Shown: one piece after another, positions 15,850-25,979 of the stretch | How the letters are laid out: every line of letters begins with the position of its first letter | Position numbering within the stretch: position 1 is the stretch's first letter | Origin: Tritrichomonas musculus | Lineage: Eukaryota > Parabasalia > Tritrichomonadida > Tritrichomonadidae | NCBI GenBank assembly: GCA_039105265.1 | Contig: JAPFFF010000007.1 | Span: 5,642,001-5,706,000 of the forward strand | DNA length: 64,000 bases | Direction of reading: 5' to 3' | Position numbers and translations under genes: made by a program | The notes under the pieces: generated by a model | The model's input: the letters and a program-made list of their open reading frames with translations, nothing else | The model's database searches: none | Told to the model about the DNA's origin: nothing

Positions 15850-18363
15850 TTATGCTTCATCTTCAGCTTCATCGTCATCATCAGATTCAACTTTAACATT
15901 AGCTAGTTTTTCATCAGTTCTTGATTTAATATATGATATGTCACGATAATCATCATACATTGATTTATACAAATTTTTAACTTCAATGTAATTTCCGCCA
16001 ACTTTCAAATTAATATGTTTATCAATATTTGAACCAAAGTGTTCTCGTAATTGTTTCTTTTCTTCTTTAGTTAATTTATTTTCCAATATTTCCCGTGCTA
16101 ATTGTGTAAATCGTTCTTTCTTTTCTTCTGTATATCCAAGTCCAACGTTAGCTATTAGTTCAATTGTTTGAGTTAATATTTCTCCTAATCGTTTTGATAT
16201 TTCAGCTGAACCATTTATTTCACCGCCAATTGGGATAACATCTTTCATATTAGTATTATAATCTTCTTGAATCTTAAGACCTAATTCAGAATTTACTGCT
16301 TTTGAGTGTACTTTTTTATATTTAACCCATTCATTCCAATTATTACATTTATGTGATTTCATTACTTTCAATTCATATTGTAAAATAAATACAGCGGTAC
16401 ATGTTTTTAAGTAACTGAATAAACACTTCAATGGTTCCAAAAATTGATAATTTCCCTGTTGTTCATCATCTCCAAACATATTAAAGAGTGCTAATTGCCA
16501 TATTTTTGAAAAGATTGAACTCCATAATCCTCTTGCATTAAGTTTGGTGCTGACTTTGGGTTTAGATAAGCCAACCTTCTGATAAGCATTAACTGCTTTA
16601 ATGAAATCTCCATCATATTTAACATCGATTTTACCAGCATCCCATTGGTCTTGTTCATAATTCCATGTTTTAGTAGTACCAGTAAGATTTTTCATCCATA
16701 CTTCAAATGGTTCTATTTTATCTTTCTTTTTAATGCGTTCGGTTTGCCATAATTTCTTATAAGGGTCTGCTTTAACAAGACGGAATCCATTAATTATAAC
16801 AGGTTTACCACGAGTATCAACAATAACGATGTCCTCTACTTTGTCGCCATTTAAGTCACAAATTGGATTACCAAGAGGGTCTAATGTGTCTCTCCTTGCA
16901 GGAATTAATCGATATAATGGATATCCATTTTTATCAAATTTCTTCTTACAATAGGCTTCTGCGCCATCTCTTGTAGCACATTTTGGAGAGAATTTAATAC
17001 GATAATTACCATTAATAAGAATATCAAATAATTCCCCTCGGAATTTACTAACATCAATACTTTGTTTATTTTCGAAAATGTATAAGTCATTTAAACGTTT
17101 TTGTGAAGCTTCAAATGTTTTACCAGCACGTTTACCAGTTGGGACAGACTGCATATAATTGCTTTTGAATTCAGCAGTATCGATTGGCGATACACCTTCT
17201 GGTGCTGCAATATCAACATTAAATAAATCTTCGTAGTTTTCAGAACTAAGTACAGGTTTTTTAGATGGTGATTTAAATACAGGCTTTGACATTGATTTAG
17301 GAATGGAAAAATATTCATTATCAACATTATTATCGTCAGAACTTTGTGATTCACTATTCATGTTATAAAATATTTCTCGGTCACCATTTTCTGTAATATA
17401 CTTTATTAATTGTTTGAGCTTCTTTTTGTTTTTAGGTTCAGTTGTTTCTTCAAATATGTTTGTTTCACGTATTGCATCATGTAATTGTAATACAAGTTTT
17501 TTTACTCTGATGTCAGAATCATCTTTGGGATTTATAGCTCGATTATAATAATAATAAAGGTTTTCAGTAGTAAACTCGTCGTTTAATAACCCAAATTTCT
17601 TAAGTTGATTAGCATCAATTGTAGAAGATTTATTGTAAGCATCTAATAATTGTTGACCTTCTTGATTAGATTCTGCTATCTTTCTCATTGTTTCAATATT
17701 GGTTTTCCTTCTAATATTCTCAAATTGCAATAGGTTATTTATATTATCTGATACCTCATTGTTTTTATGTGAGTCTATATTATTTGTCAATGATTTGACA
17801 AGTGATTGAATCTGTGCGGTATCTTTTTTATTGAATACTGAATACTTCTCTGAGTCATCAGCAATACGATAAAATAATTGTAAAGCATTAATATGATTAC
17901 TATCAAGTATAACTAAATCACTAAGTGATTCAATATCTTTATTAAGTCGATTTCTGAAATAATGGTCTGCTAAATCGGGCTCCTCCTCCTCTTCAACTTG
18001 TGGAATGGAAACAGGTTTTTCTTCCTCCGCTTGTCGGAGGCTGCGAGTGCCCGCAGCTTTATTTTTCAGATAGTTGGTTAAATCAATAAAGTAATTCGCT
18101 TTTGAATCAAGTATTTTAGCTAATTCATTTTTTTGTCTTTGACTTCCTTTAGGCTTTGCGTTATATTTATCAAGCATATCTTTTAAATTTGTTTTTACAT
18201 CTTTGACATAGTTACGAGGATTCTTAAGATACTCAATAATATTACCAATAATTGTTGTTATTTGTGTTAACTTACTATTTTGGAACATGAATATGAGCAT
18301 ATCTTGATAGTCCCCTTTTTTTACTTCGTTTAGTATGAAATCTTCGTTTATGTTTGTTATCAT
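15850..18363 (-). CDS. Large conserved Maverick protein with DxNGDxxxD motif, 837 aa
   Basis: The C-terminal ~370 residues match the 518-aa protein of element C (55,667-57,223): (L/M)IINGNYR(I/V)K, ARDxA..YC, PLYRL(I/L)P, then LDPLGN, DLNGDKV(E/D)DIV(I/L)VD, ING(F/Y)(R/K)LV, PYKK(L/A)W.T, and WxS(I/L)FS(K/H)IW. The DLNGDKVEDI stretch has the spacing of a calcium-binding EF-hand or dockerin loop (D-x-N-G-D-x-x-x-D). The N-terminal ~450 residues are helical, charged and specific to A. A GC-rich hairpin (gctgcg...cgcagc, about 18,030-18,052) lies in frame. Its 5' end faces the fibre gene with ~15 bases between starts. Function unknown; co-location with the fibre suggests a surface or assembly role (inference). 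Confidence 0.65.
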   Translation of the reverse strand: MITNINEDFILNEVKKGDYQDMLIFMFQNSKLTQITTIIGNIIEYLKNPRNYVKDVKTNLKDMLDKYNAKPKGSQRQKNELAKILDSKANYFIDLTNYLKNKAAGTRSLRQAEEEKPVSIPQVEEEEEPDLADHYFRNRLNKDIESLSDLVILDSNHINALQLFYRIADDSEKYSVFNKKDTAQIQSLVKSLTNNIDSHKNNEVSDNINNLLQFENIRRKTNIETMRKIAESNQEGQQLLDAYNKSSTIDANQLKKFGLLNDEFTTENLYYYYNRAINPKDDSDIRVKKLVLQLHDAIRETNIFEETTEPKNKKKLKQLIKYITENGDREIFYNMNSESQSSDDNNVDNEYFSIPKSMSKPVFKSPSKKPVLSSENYEDLFNVDIAAPEGVSPIDTAEFKSNYMQSVPTGKRAGKTFEASQKRLNDLYIFENKQSIDVSKFRGELFDILINGNYRIKFSPKCATRDGAEAYCKKKFDKNGYPLYRLIPARRDTLDPLGNPICDLNGDKVEDIVIVDTRGKPVIINGFRLVKADPYKKLWQTERIKKKDKIEPFEVWMKNLTGTTKTWNYEQDQWDAGKIDVKYDGDFIKAVNAYQKVGLSKPKVSTKLNARGLWSSIFSKIWQLALFNMFGDDEQQGNYQFLEPLKCLFSYLKTCTAVFILQYELKVMKSHKCNNWNEWVKYKKVHSKAVNSELGLKIQEDYNTNMKDVIPIGGEINGSAEISKRLGEILTQTIELIANVGLGYTEEKKERFTQLAREILENKLTKEEKKQLREHFGSNIDKHINLKVGGNYIEVKNLYKSMYDDYRDISYIKSRTDEKLANVKVESDDDDEAEDEA

Positions 18364-18377
18364 TTATTATTCCCAAA

Positions 18378-21095
18378 ATGTTCACGATAGAACAAGCGGG
18401 TACTATAAAAAAAGTAAATACAATTGATGAATTGATAATAGAATATATCAAGAAATATGCTTGTACACATTTGTGTCCGGGAACCAATGGTTCCTGCCAA
18501 TGCAATAACGGAAATAATTTAGGGTCAAGCTTGAATACTGAGGAATTGAAAGAATTATTAAAACCATATGCGAAGCTTACGAATCTTGATGAGTATGCGA
18601 AAACAACTGATTTATTTGATTATTTGAAAACAGAGGAATTCAATAAAGAATTATTAAAGTATGCTAGTAGTGAAGAAATTGAAAACGCTGTTAATACATT
18701 ACGTGATTACGTTGTTAACAATTTTGCATTATCAACTGACATACCTGAGGTACCTACAGATTTGGTTAATGAATCTGCTTTGACAACTGCTTTGGAACCA
18801 TATGCGAAGCTTACGAACTTAAGTGAGTACACGAAGACTCAGGACTTACCAGATATGACATTGTATGCAAAAAAAGAAGACATTCCAGAACCTGTTGATT
18901 TGACAAATTATGCTTTAACAACAGATATGACCCTTGCTATTGAGCAAGTGAAAAGCGAAATTCCAGAAATTATTGAGGGGCAAACAACTATTCAATTCAA
19001 AATCGTCAATAATACAATTCCTGATTTAGATTACAACACATATCATGAACTGATTGAGCAATATGGGTTGGATATTGTATCATCAGACAATTTCTATACG
19101 GGCCATTATGTTCACGCAGACTATTCGTACAATGACGATGATGATAATCAACCCTCTCAGATACTGTGTATGGAAGGAAGTGATTCTAGTCTTTGGATAC
19201 TATATCAATCACATGAATTAATTAATCCAGGAACTGGTGAAACACCAGAAATATTATCATGTTCAATAACCAAAACTGTTGAACCAACAAACAAAAACAT
19301 TTATTCGGCAAGATATGTGTCAAACAATTATGCATTAAAAGAAGATATCCCAGAACCTGTCGATTTGACACCATATTATTCTAGTGCACAAGCTGATGAG
19401 AAGTTTGTTGATGAAGATGAATTGGCTTATGAATTAGATAAGTATGCATTGAAAACAGATATACCAACAATTCCATCTGATTTGGTTAATGAATCTGCGT
19501 TGAATACTGCATTATATGGTACTGAATTGAATATTGAATATCCGAATCCCGTTCGTGATTATATATTTGTAAAACCATACTTACCAGAAACCGATATACA
19601 TGTGATATTTGATGTTAATTGGGGTTCTAACAAGGATTACATTAACAATATTCAACATTTTGATTTGATATTCAAGCCTTATGAAAAATATATGAGAGGG
19701 TATAGAATGATGTTAGATAATGGATTATCTATTGTATGGTATGACCGTGGCGAATTTATGTTGTGTAATTCAAGTGGCAATACTCAATGGTTAATCAACG
19801 TCATTAAAGCACAAATCGAATCACCATTTATTAAAACTGCAAATGTTGTTGATGAAAATCCAGAACAAATCACAATTCAATGTACACAGAATGAAAGTGG
19901 TTGTGTAGTTCCTGATGATGATATAAGAAGAGTATTCACAACCAAAAATATTATCGTCAAATTCAAACGAAATGCTGATGATGCATCATATGAAGAAGTT
20001 GAATACGAATACAGTTTATATAAAAGTTTGAATATGATTTACAAATCAACAAGCAATGAATTAATAAATATTAATTATAATACCCATATCGTTTCATTGA
20101 GAGCTGAGGACGATACACTGACTAATATATATGATGCATCTATCACATTAATCCGCAGCCGACCTGTGAACAATGATATGATTACTTCAGTGAAATATGT
20201 GAATGATAACTTTGCTCTGAAGTCAAACGTCATAACAGAAGAACAACTAATAAAAAAATGTGCTATTGATTGCGGACCGATTACAGAGGGCGGTGAAATA
20301 TCAATTCATTATCTAAAACTTGAAGGTAATGTGATTAAACTGGAATATATAGTAGGTGATTATGCGCTATGTTTGGAAATAAGAATATTATTCTATGATA
20401 CAACTGGAAATCCCCACAACATTGTTCTTGTATTACATCAAAGAACTGTGTATTTCGACAATTTCAAATTCCCACTATATTATGAAGACACTGTTGATAT
20501 ATCATCAGGAAGACCCCTGACATATAATTTCCCAATAGGTGGATATTCTTGGACAACTACTCAGGAATTATTAGATGCTAAACAAATATATTCAAGATGC
20601 ATCATGTCCCGAGGTTATTTAGCAAAATATAAGGGTGTGATGTACGGTACATCAAACACAACCATCACTCATTACTCCCCAATCGAGTCATCGGTTAACA
20701 CCATCACCGATTTCATTATTGGAACTCCAGTATATATGACTGGTAAGGTTTATAAACATGTTGGTGATACTTGGGTACTTTCAACTGTGAATGATACTAC
20801 AGATTGTATTTGCAGTGTCAAAACTACTGGTTCATGGAAAGAATATGTTGGTATTTGTGTTAGAATTGATGATAAAAATAATGCTATAACATTTACTTCC
20901 CATGGTGATTATCTTGTAAAAGTTGATGATTCATCTTGTTATGGTATTGGGGATGAAGTATTTATTGATAATGAAGATAATAAATTGAAGATTCTTAGTG
21001 GTGAAACTGCAATAACATCAAAGATTAAACGTATGACAGTTGGTATCATAACTGCAATAATAGATAATAAAACACTTGCATGCTTTAAGGTATAA
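18378..21095 (+). CDS. Fibre-like surface protein
   Basis: The start at 18,378 (MFTIEQAG) is preferred over an upstream Met at 18,354 because the element C fibre starts MFSIEQSG. The N terminus (.IEQ.G...K..TIDEL(I/L)IEYIK(K/R)YAC) is conserved and probably anchors to the particle. A repeat region follows with many copies of YAKLTNL.EY, TKTQDLPDM and IPEPVDLTNYAL, as in trimeric fibres. The middle (~residues 220-690) is unlike C. The last ~140 residues (from THYSPIESSVNTITDF to KRMTVGIITA) are nearly the same as in C and resemble head-fibre tip domains of tailed phages. The fibre presumably binds a target surface. Confidence 0.65.
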   Translation: MFTIEQAGTIKKVNTIDELIIEYIKKYACTHLCPGTNGSCQCNNGNNLGSSLNTEELKELLKPYAKLTNLDEYAKTTDLFDYLKTEEFNKELLKYASSEEIENAVNTLRDYVVNNFALSTDIPEVPTDLVNESALTTALEPYAKLTNLSEYTKTQDLPDMTLYAKKEDIPEPVDLTNYALTTDMTLAIEQVKSEIPEIIEGQTTIQFKIVNNTIPDLDYNTYHELIEQYGLDIVSSDNFYTGHYVHADYSYNDDDDNQPSQILCMEGSDSSLWILYQSHELINPGTGETPEILSCSITKTVEPTNKNIYSARYVSNNYALKEDIPEPVDLTPYYSSAQADEKFVDEDELAYELDKYALKTDIPTIPSDLVNESALNTALYGTELNIEYPNPVRDYIFVKPYLPETDIHVIFDVNWGSNKDYINNIQHFDLIFKPYEKYMRGYRMMLDNGLSIVWYDRGEFMLCNSSGNTQWLINVIKAQIESPFIKTANVVDENPEQITIQCTQNESGCVVPDDDIRRVFTTKNIIVKFKRNADDASYEEVEYEYSLYKSLNMIYKSTSNELININYNTHIVSLRAEDDTLTNIYDASITLIRSRPVNNDMITSVKYVNDNFALKSNVITEEQLIKKCAIDCGPITEGGEISIHYLKLEGNVIKLEYIVGDYALCLEIRILFYDTTGNPHNIVLVLHQRTVYFDNFKFPLYYEDTVDISSGRPLTYNFPIGGYSWTTTQELLDAKQIYSRCIMSRGYLAKYKGVMYGTSNTTITHYSPIESSVNTITDFIIGTPVYMTGKVYKHVGDTWVLSTVNDTTDCICSVKTTGSWKEYVGICVRIDDKNNAITFTSHGDYLVKVDDSSCYGIGDEVFIDNEDNKLKILSGETAITSKIKRMTVGIITAIIDNKTLACFKV

Positions 21096-21120
21096 ATAGT
21101 ATAAAAAAATTTTTTTTAGC
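21096..21120. terminator. A-run/T-run between convergent fibre and 143-aa genes
   Basis: The sequence aaaaaaa followed by tttttttt lies exactly between two convergent stops (21,095 and 21,121). Similar T-runs follow nearly every stop in element A (6160, 6807, 7350, 12,770, 14,600, 15,845). Confidence 0.4.
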
Positions 21121-21552
21121 TTAATTGTTGGATGAGATTATTTGAATCAGCTTTCCCGTCATGTATAACGATAAATTGATATTTAATTGTTCACGAATTA
21201 GATTCTGAAGGAATTGAATTCGATTAGACCTTGGTTGGTTCATAATTGTTTCTTTATGGTCAGAAGCAAATTGAAGAACTTGGTCTCTCTGTTCATCATT
21301 TAAAAACTTCGATTTGTTTAATGGAAATGAGCGATTTGTTCTTCTTCGTATAGGATTTAAGTCAGTTGATTGTTCAGTTGATTCAGTTGATGGTTCGACA
21401 CTTTGTGCCTCGGCATAGCCTCGGGCAACTTCGTTGACCTCAGATTCAGTTGGTTGTTCAATTTGTGTTTCATTTGATATATTATTTAATTGTTCGAATT
21501 CGGTTTTCAAAATAAGTAATTCAGAAATGATATGGTCGATGCGTTGTTGCAT
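21121..21552 (-). CDS. Conserved end-of-element protein, 143 aa
   Basis: The C-terminal ~75 residues match the element C protein at 47,776-48,273: R(T/L)NR(S/T)..(L/F)N(K/R)SKFL, a hydrophobic/acidic helix, R(I)..L(Q/R)(N/K)LI...LN(I/L)S(L/I).MYMT.KL. The N-terminal half is Gln/Glu/Ser-rich and variable, with a GC-rich in-frame insert (about 21,405-21,440). It looks like a small helical DNA- or protein-binding domain on a flexible arm; function unknown. In both A and C it is the outermost gene, pointing inward from the element end. Confidence 0.6.
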   Translation of the reverse strand: MQQRIDHIISELLILKTEFEQLNNISNETQIEQPTESEVNEVARGYAEAQSVEPSTESTEQSTDLNPIRRRTNRSFPLNKSKFLNDEQRDQVLQFASDHKETIMNQPRSNRIQFLQNLIREQLNINLSLYMTGKLIQIISSNN

Positions 21553-21628
21553 TTTAAAATAAGAAAAAAAAACAAATTCTTAATTTAAAATTTATTTTTA
21601 TATCTATTGACCACCCCTAACAAATTTC

Positions 21629-21780
21629 AAACTTGTTCTGGGAGCTTGGTTTACCAAGTAAGTTTCCAACGAATTTCAAACTTGTTCTGGGAGCTTGGTT
21701 CCTGAGGTAGGTCTCTAACGTGTTTATGAAAAGTTTGGTGTTGAATTGTCAATTTTTCTGGGAGCTTGGTTCTTGGTATT
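21629..21780. repeat. Three ~50-base tandem copies
   Basis: Copies of (a)atttcaaacttgttctggg followed by agcttggtt. The first two are nearly identical and the third has drifted. They lie just outside the 143-aa gene and so close to the presumed element A terminus. Confidence 0.75.
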
Positions 21781-22389
21781 GGGAGACAAGGAAATTCTTA
21801 TCAGTAGTTATTCGGGGTACCAGGGCGAACATTATATTACTACTTTGGTTGAGAAATACTGATTCTGATAAATGTTGGATAAAATTGCATATAATTTCAA
21901 AAATTATGACGAAACAAATGAACGTAGAACTTAATTTTATATGCATTTGTTTTCAGTATAAAAGTATAAATCGATTCAACAATGATTTGGATTTTGATTG
22001 ATTTTTTGCATTTGCGAAATGAGATTTTTACTATTAAATTGAAAATGAGTAAACATTAAAATTGTAATAATGATCAGAATGCTGAAATATTATGCACAAT
22101 TTAAAGATTACTTAAATCTAAAGAAGATAATTAAATAATTAAAATTGGACATAATCAAACTTTTCTGAAAAAATGAATATTAATAAGACTAAATAATTAT
22201 TAAAAATGCGCGTTTTAACTTTGTATTTTCCAAAATTAAGTTCACTTAATTTAAATAATTATTAAGATGAACATATATTGCATAAAATCCGACAATAAAG
22301 ATAAAATACTTCTTTGAAATCGAAAAAAAGCAGAAAACAGCGATCTTTTGTAATAAAGAAAAATTCAAACAGTTTCTTATGGAATCAAA

Positions 22390-23343
22390 TGACTAATCAT
22401 AAAGAAATTTATCATTTGCATTGAATTTTTATCGTATGAATTTGTCTAATCATAAAGAAATTTATCATTTGCATTGAATTTTTATCGTATGAATTTGTCT
22501 AATCATAAAGAAATTTATCATTTGCATTGAATTTTTATCGTATGAATTTGTCTAATCATAAAGAAATTTATCATTTGCATTGAATTTTTATCGTATGAAT
22601 TTGTCTAATCATAAAGAAATTTATCATTTGCATTGAATTTTTATCGTATGAATTTGTCTAATCATAAAGAAATTTATCATTTGCATTGAATTTTTATCGT
22701 ATGAATTTGTCTAATCATAAAGAAATTTATCATTTGCATTGAATTTTTATCGTATGAATTTGTCTAATCATAAAGAAATTTATCATTTGCATTGAATTTT
22801 TATCGTATGAATTTGTCTAATCATAAAGAAATTTATCATTTGCATTGAATTTTTATCGTATGAATTTGTCTAATCATAAAGAAATTTATCATTTGCATTG
22901 AATTTTTATCGTATGAATTTGTCTAATCATAAAGAAATTTATCATTTGCATTGAATTTTTATCGTATGAATTTGTCTAATCATAAAGAAATTTATCATTT
23001 GCATTGAATTTTTATCGTATGAATTTGTCTAATCATAAAGAAATTTATCATTTGCATTGAATTTTTATCGTATGAATTTGTCTAATCATAAAGAAATTTA
23101 TCATTTGCATTGAATTTTTATCGTATGAATTTGTCTAATCATAAAGAAATTTATCATTTGCATTGAATTTTTATCGTATGAATTTGTCTAATCATAAAGA
23201 AATTTATCATTTGCATTGAATTTTTATCGTATGAATTTGTCTAATCATAAAGAAATTTATCATTTGCATTGAATTTTTATCGTATGAATTTGTCTAATCA
23301 TAAAGAAATTTATCATTTGCATTGAATTTTTATCGTATGAATT
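22390..23343. repeat. 18 copies of a 53-base tandem repeat
   Basis: The period is exactly 53: ctaatcataaag recurs at 22,393, 22,446 and so on to 23,294, giving 18 units. All are identical as far as I can see. Such uniformity implies recent amplification or active homogenisation. It begins and ends abruptly. Confidence 0.95.
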
Positions 23344-23916
23344 TTAATTGATGAATAGTAATTATGAATAAAATTGATTCTAAATTTGGATGACATTTAA
23401 GACAAAATTATTCAATATTTACATTTAGTTGTTGGGATCTATTTTAAATTTTGGCGTTTATAAAATATTCATGATAAATTATTTATAAAAAGAGAACGAA
23501 ATTGTTTCTGCATTTGAATTTTTATTAAAATTGAGCACGAAATTATTTTTGCCTTTCAACAGTAATCAAATCAAATCATCATTATTTCTTTTTTAACAAG
23601 GTAAAAATATATGTTTCATTGGAAAACATAAATCATAATCAGTAAAAAAAAATGCTTTTCAATGTAAAAACTTAAGTTTTTAGCGATAAATTAGTTTTTG
23701 AATGCTATTGTTAGTCTATTGACAAAAATCGTCTCAAAAAAATCTATTGTCTGAAGCCAATAATTTTGATACAAAAATTTTAATTTGATAGAATGACAAT
23801 ATCTCCACATCATTAAGTTAAAATGATTTTTGAATCATTTTAACAATAATAATAATAATAAAACTAATATATTATTGATGGGAAGAGTTTGGATCGATAA
23901 TTTATTGGAACGCAAT

Positions 23917-24620
23917 ATCTTATAACGATATCAAATTTGATAACCAAAACAAAGAATGAAAAGAATAACATCATTCTTGAATACAAAAGAGTAACAATAT
24001 TCAAACCTGATAAAGTTGCAGCAGTAACTTGTTGTGCATCATCTTATAACGATATCAAATTTGATAACCAAAACAAAGAAAAAGAATAACATCATTCTTG
24101 AATACAAAAGAGTAACAATATTCACACCTGATAAAGTTGCAGCAGTAACTTGTTGTGCATCATCTTATAACGATATCAAATTTGATAACCAAAACAAAGA
24201 ATGAAAAGAATAACATCATTCTTGAATACAAAAGAGTAACATCATTCTTGAATACAAAAGAGTAACAATATTCACACCTGATAAAGTTGCAGCAGTAACT
24301 TGTTGTGCATCATCTTATAACGATATCAAATTTGATAACCAAAACAAAGAATGAAAAGAATAACATCATTCTTGAATACAAAAGAGTAACAATATTCAAA
24401 CCTGATAAAGTTGCAGCAGTAACTTGTTGTGCATCATCTTATAACGATATCAAATTTGATAACCAAAACAAAGAATGAAAAGAATAACATCATTCTTGAA
24501 TACAAAAGAGTAACAATATTCAAACCTGATAAAGTTGCAGCAGTAACTTGTTGTGCATCATCTTATAACGATATCAAATTTGATAACCAAAACAAAGAAA
24601 AAGAATAACATCATTCTTGG
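23917..24620. repeat. Six-start ~124-base tandem repeat with an internal palindrome
   Basis: Unit starts (atcttataacg) lie at 23,917, 24,041, 24,162, 24,312, 24,436 and 24,560, giving spacings of 124, 121, 150, 124 and 124. The 150-base unit has a small internal duplication and the 121-base unit lacks three bases. Each unit contains the perfect palindrome atcaaatttgat. The array stops ~14 bases from the transposase stop codon, so it may form the subterminal region of that transposon. Confidence 0.92.
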
Positions 24621-24633
24621 ATGTAGTGAAAGA

Positions 24634-25798
24634 TTATTCATTAAATGTCCAACCTTTTTCAATAACATGAGTAGGGAGTCGTTCCCAGGCGCAGATCATA
24701 TCTTCCACTGCATCGCTCTTTTTTCTAATGACATTTCTATCTTGGCTCACTCGAAGTCTAAATAGTCTACGGGCCATGGACTTCAAAGAACCAAAAACTG
24801 CTCTGTCTAAGGGTTGAAACTCGTCTGTTCTACCAGCAGGCACAAACAAAAGATCCATATTTAGACCAACTGCAAAATTCTTGATGTCTTCAGTCCTGTG
24901 TGACGGATAGACATCAAGGATTAAATGCAATTTTGGACCATCAACACCTCCATAGTGTTCTCTCAATATTTTCAAATAATGTAAAAAAACCTCTTCAGTT
25001 ACCCATCCTGTCTCGGAGTGATAACTCCAATGTGGGGAGACATCTCCAATTTGTGAGTTTTCACACCTTTCTGTTGTTCCCTTTGCAATAAACATGAGTG
25101 GAAGTTTTGTTCCCGAAGCAGTAACGCCAGCAATAACAGTCATGCAATCTTTTGGCCTTGTTCATATAACATACTGCATGATCTTCATTTTTACATTGCC
25201 AAACCAAAAGATTGTTAGGGAATAGTTCCCAGCTTGTCTCATCAATGTTTATAATAAAATCATTATCATTTGTTTGTTTTAAATTTTCTACTTGATTTAC
25301 AAACTCTTCTTCAAAAGTTCCATTTTCAGGTCTTCTTCTTATATGGCATTTGCGACTCGAGATTCTATGCTTTTCTTTGAAATTAAAAATATAACCATCC
25401 GACGCATTAAATTTCTTTATATCTTCGGAATTTTTGTATTTTCTTAAATATTCAGATATGATAAGTTCTCTGAAATCATCATCTGTAAAAAAGTAACCTG
25501 GCTTAATGATATAATCTTTTATAAATTCTGCAATATTATCTTCTTCATCTGGCATAAAAATTCTTGTTGATTCTCTTATTTGCTTTTTTGTTGGATCATA
25601 ACTCGGATCTTTTTGAAGTTTTCTTCTCCAGTCTTTTAAAGTATTATAACTAATCAAAGTTTGCTTTTCTATTTTTCTCATTTCTCCCCTTTTACAGTTC
25701 TTAAGAGCATTTAGAACAGGAGCAATCTTTTCTGGTTTTTCATTATGGTGATGATATGCTGGCCTTTTATAGACTCTTGGAAGCATACTTACATTCAT
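24634..25798 (-). pseudogene. pogo/Tigger-like DD35D transposase (Tc1/mariner superfamily), frameshifted
   Basis: A cut-and-paste DNA transposase. The 5' part has a helix-turn-helix region (KIEKQTLISYNTLKDWRRKL), a CENP-B-like second DNA-binding region, and the first catalytic Asp in INIDETSWELF. The 3' part has the second Asp in LHLILDVYPSH and the third in DEFQPLDRAVFGSLK, with 35 residues between the last two (DD35D). This matches the DDE_1 family (pogo, Tigger, jerky). Reading continues from one frame to another near 25,145, so there is a single frameshift and the gene is dead. The three catalytic residues themselves remain. Terminal inverted repeats were not found by eye. Confidence 0.8.
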
Positions 25799-25979
25799 TG
25801 AAATGTATGGCCAAACAATTATAACTTTTTCTATAAGATAATTTAAAATTTAAAATTGAATAAAAGGGTAATTTAATGTAACCACATTTGGGCGAAGTTA
25901 CGTGAGAATAGGGTAATTAATTTTGAAAACTTATTTTTATAAATAATTTTGAAGATGGGGTTTTTCTCCTACCTTCATT

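Larger units (their letters stand above)
1..21600. mobile_element. Maverick/Polinton element A (cut by left window edge)
   Basis: A self-replicating, capsid-bearing DNA element. Its parts in order are: DNA polymerase B, KilA-N protein, small HNH protein, conserved 153-aa protein, packaging ATPase, 213-aa conserved protein, four small genes, major capsid protein, integrase, probable minor jelly-roll protein, 391-aa protein, 837-aa protein, fibre and a 143-aa protein. PolB, integrase, ATPase and capsid protein together define Polintons. Genes are packed with gaps of tens of bases and alternate in direction. Nearly all frames are open, so the copy looks mostly whole with about one break (in the ATPase) and is probably young. 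The right end lies somewhere after 21,552, and I could not identify a terminal inverted repeat. No adenovirus-type cysteine protease gene was recognised. Confidence 0.88.
21553..24633. other. Gene-free region with three tandem arrays
   Basis: Apart from the three arrays listed separately (21,629-21,780; 22,390-23,343; 23,917-24,620) this AT-rich stretch shows no gene. 21,780-22,390 and 23,344-23,916 hold no pattern I can name. It probably includes the right end of element A and the boundary with the pogo-like transposon, but neither end could be fixed. Confidence 0.6.

Noticed and set aside
22390-23343. CRISPR array
   Set aside because: Units are contiguous and identical with no unique spacers; this is a plain tandem satellite in a eukaryotic setting.
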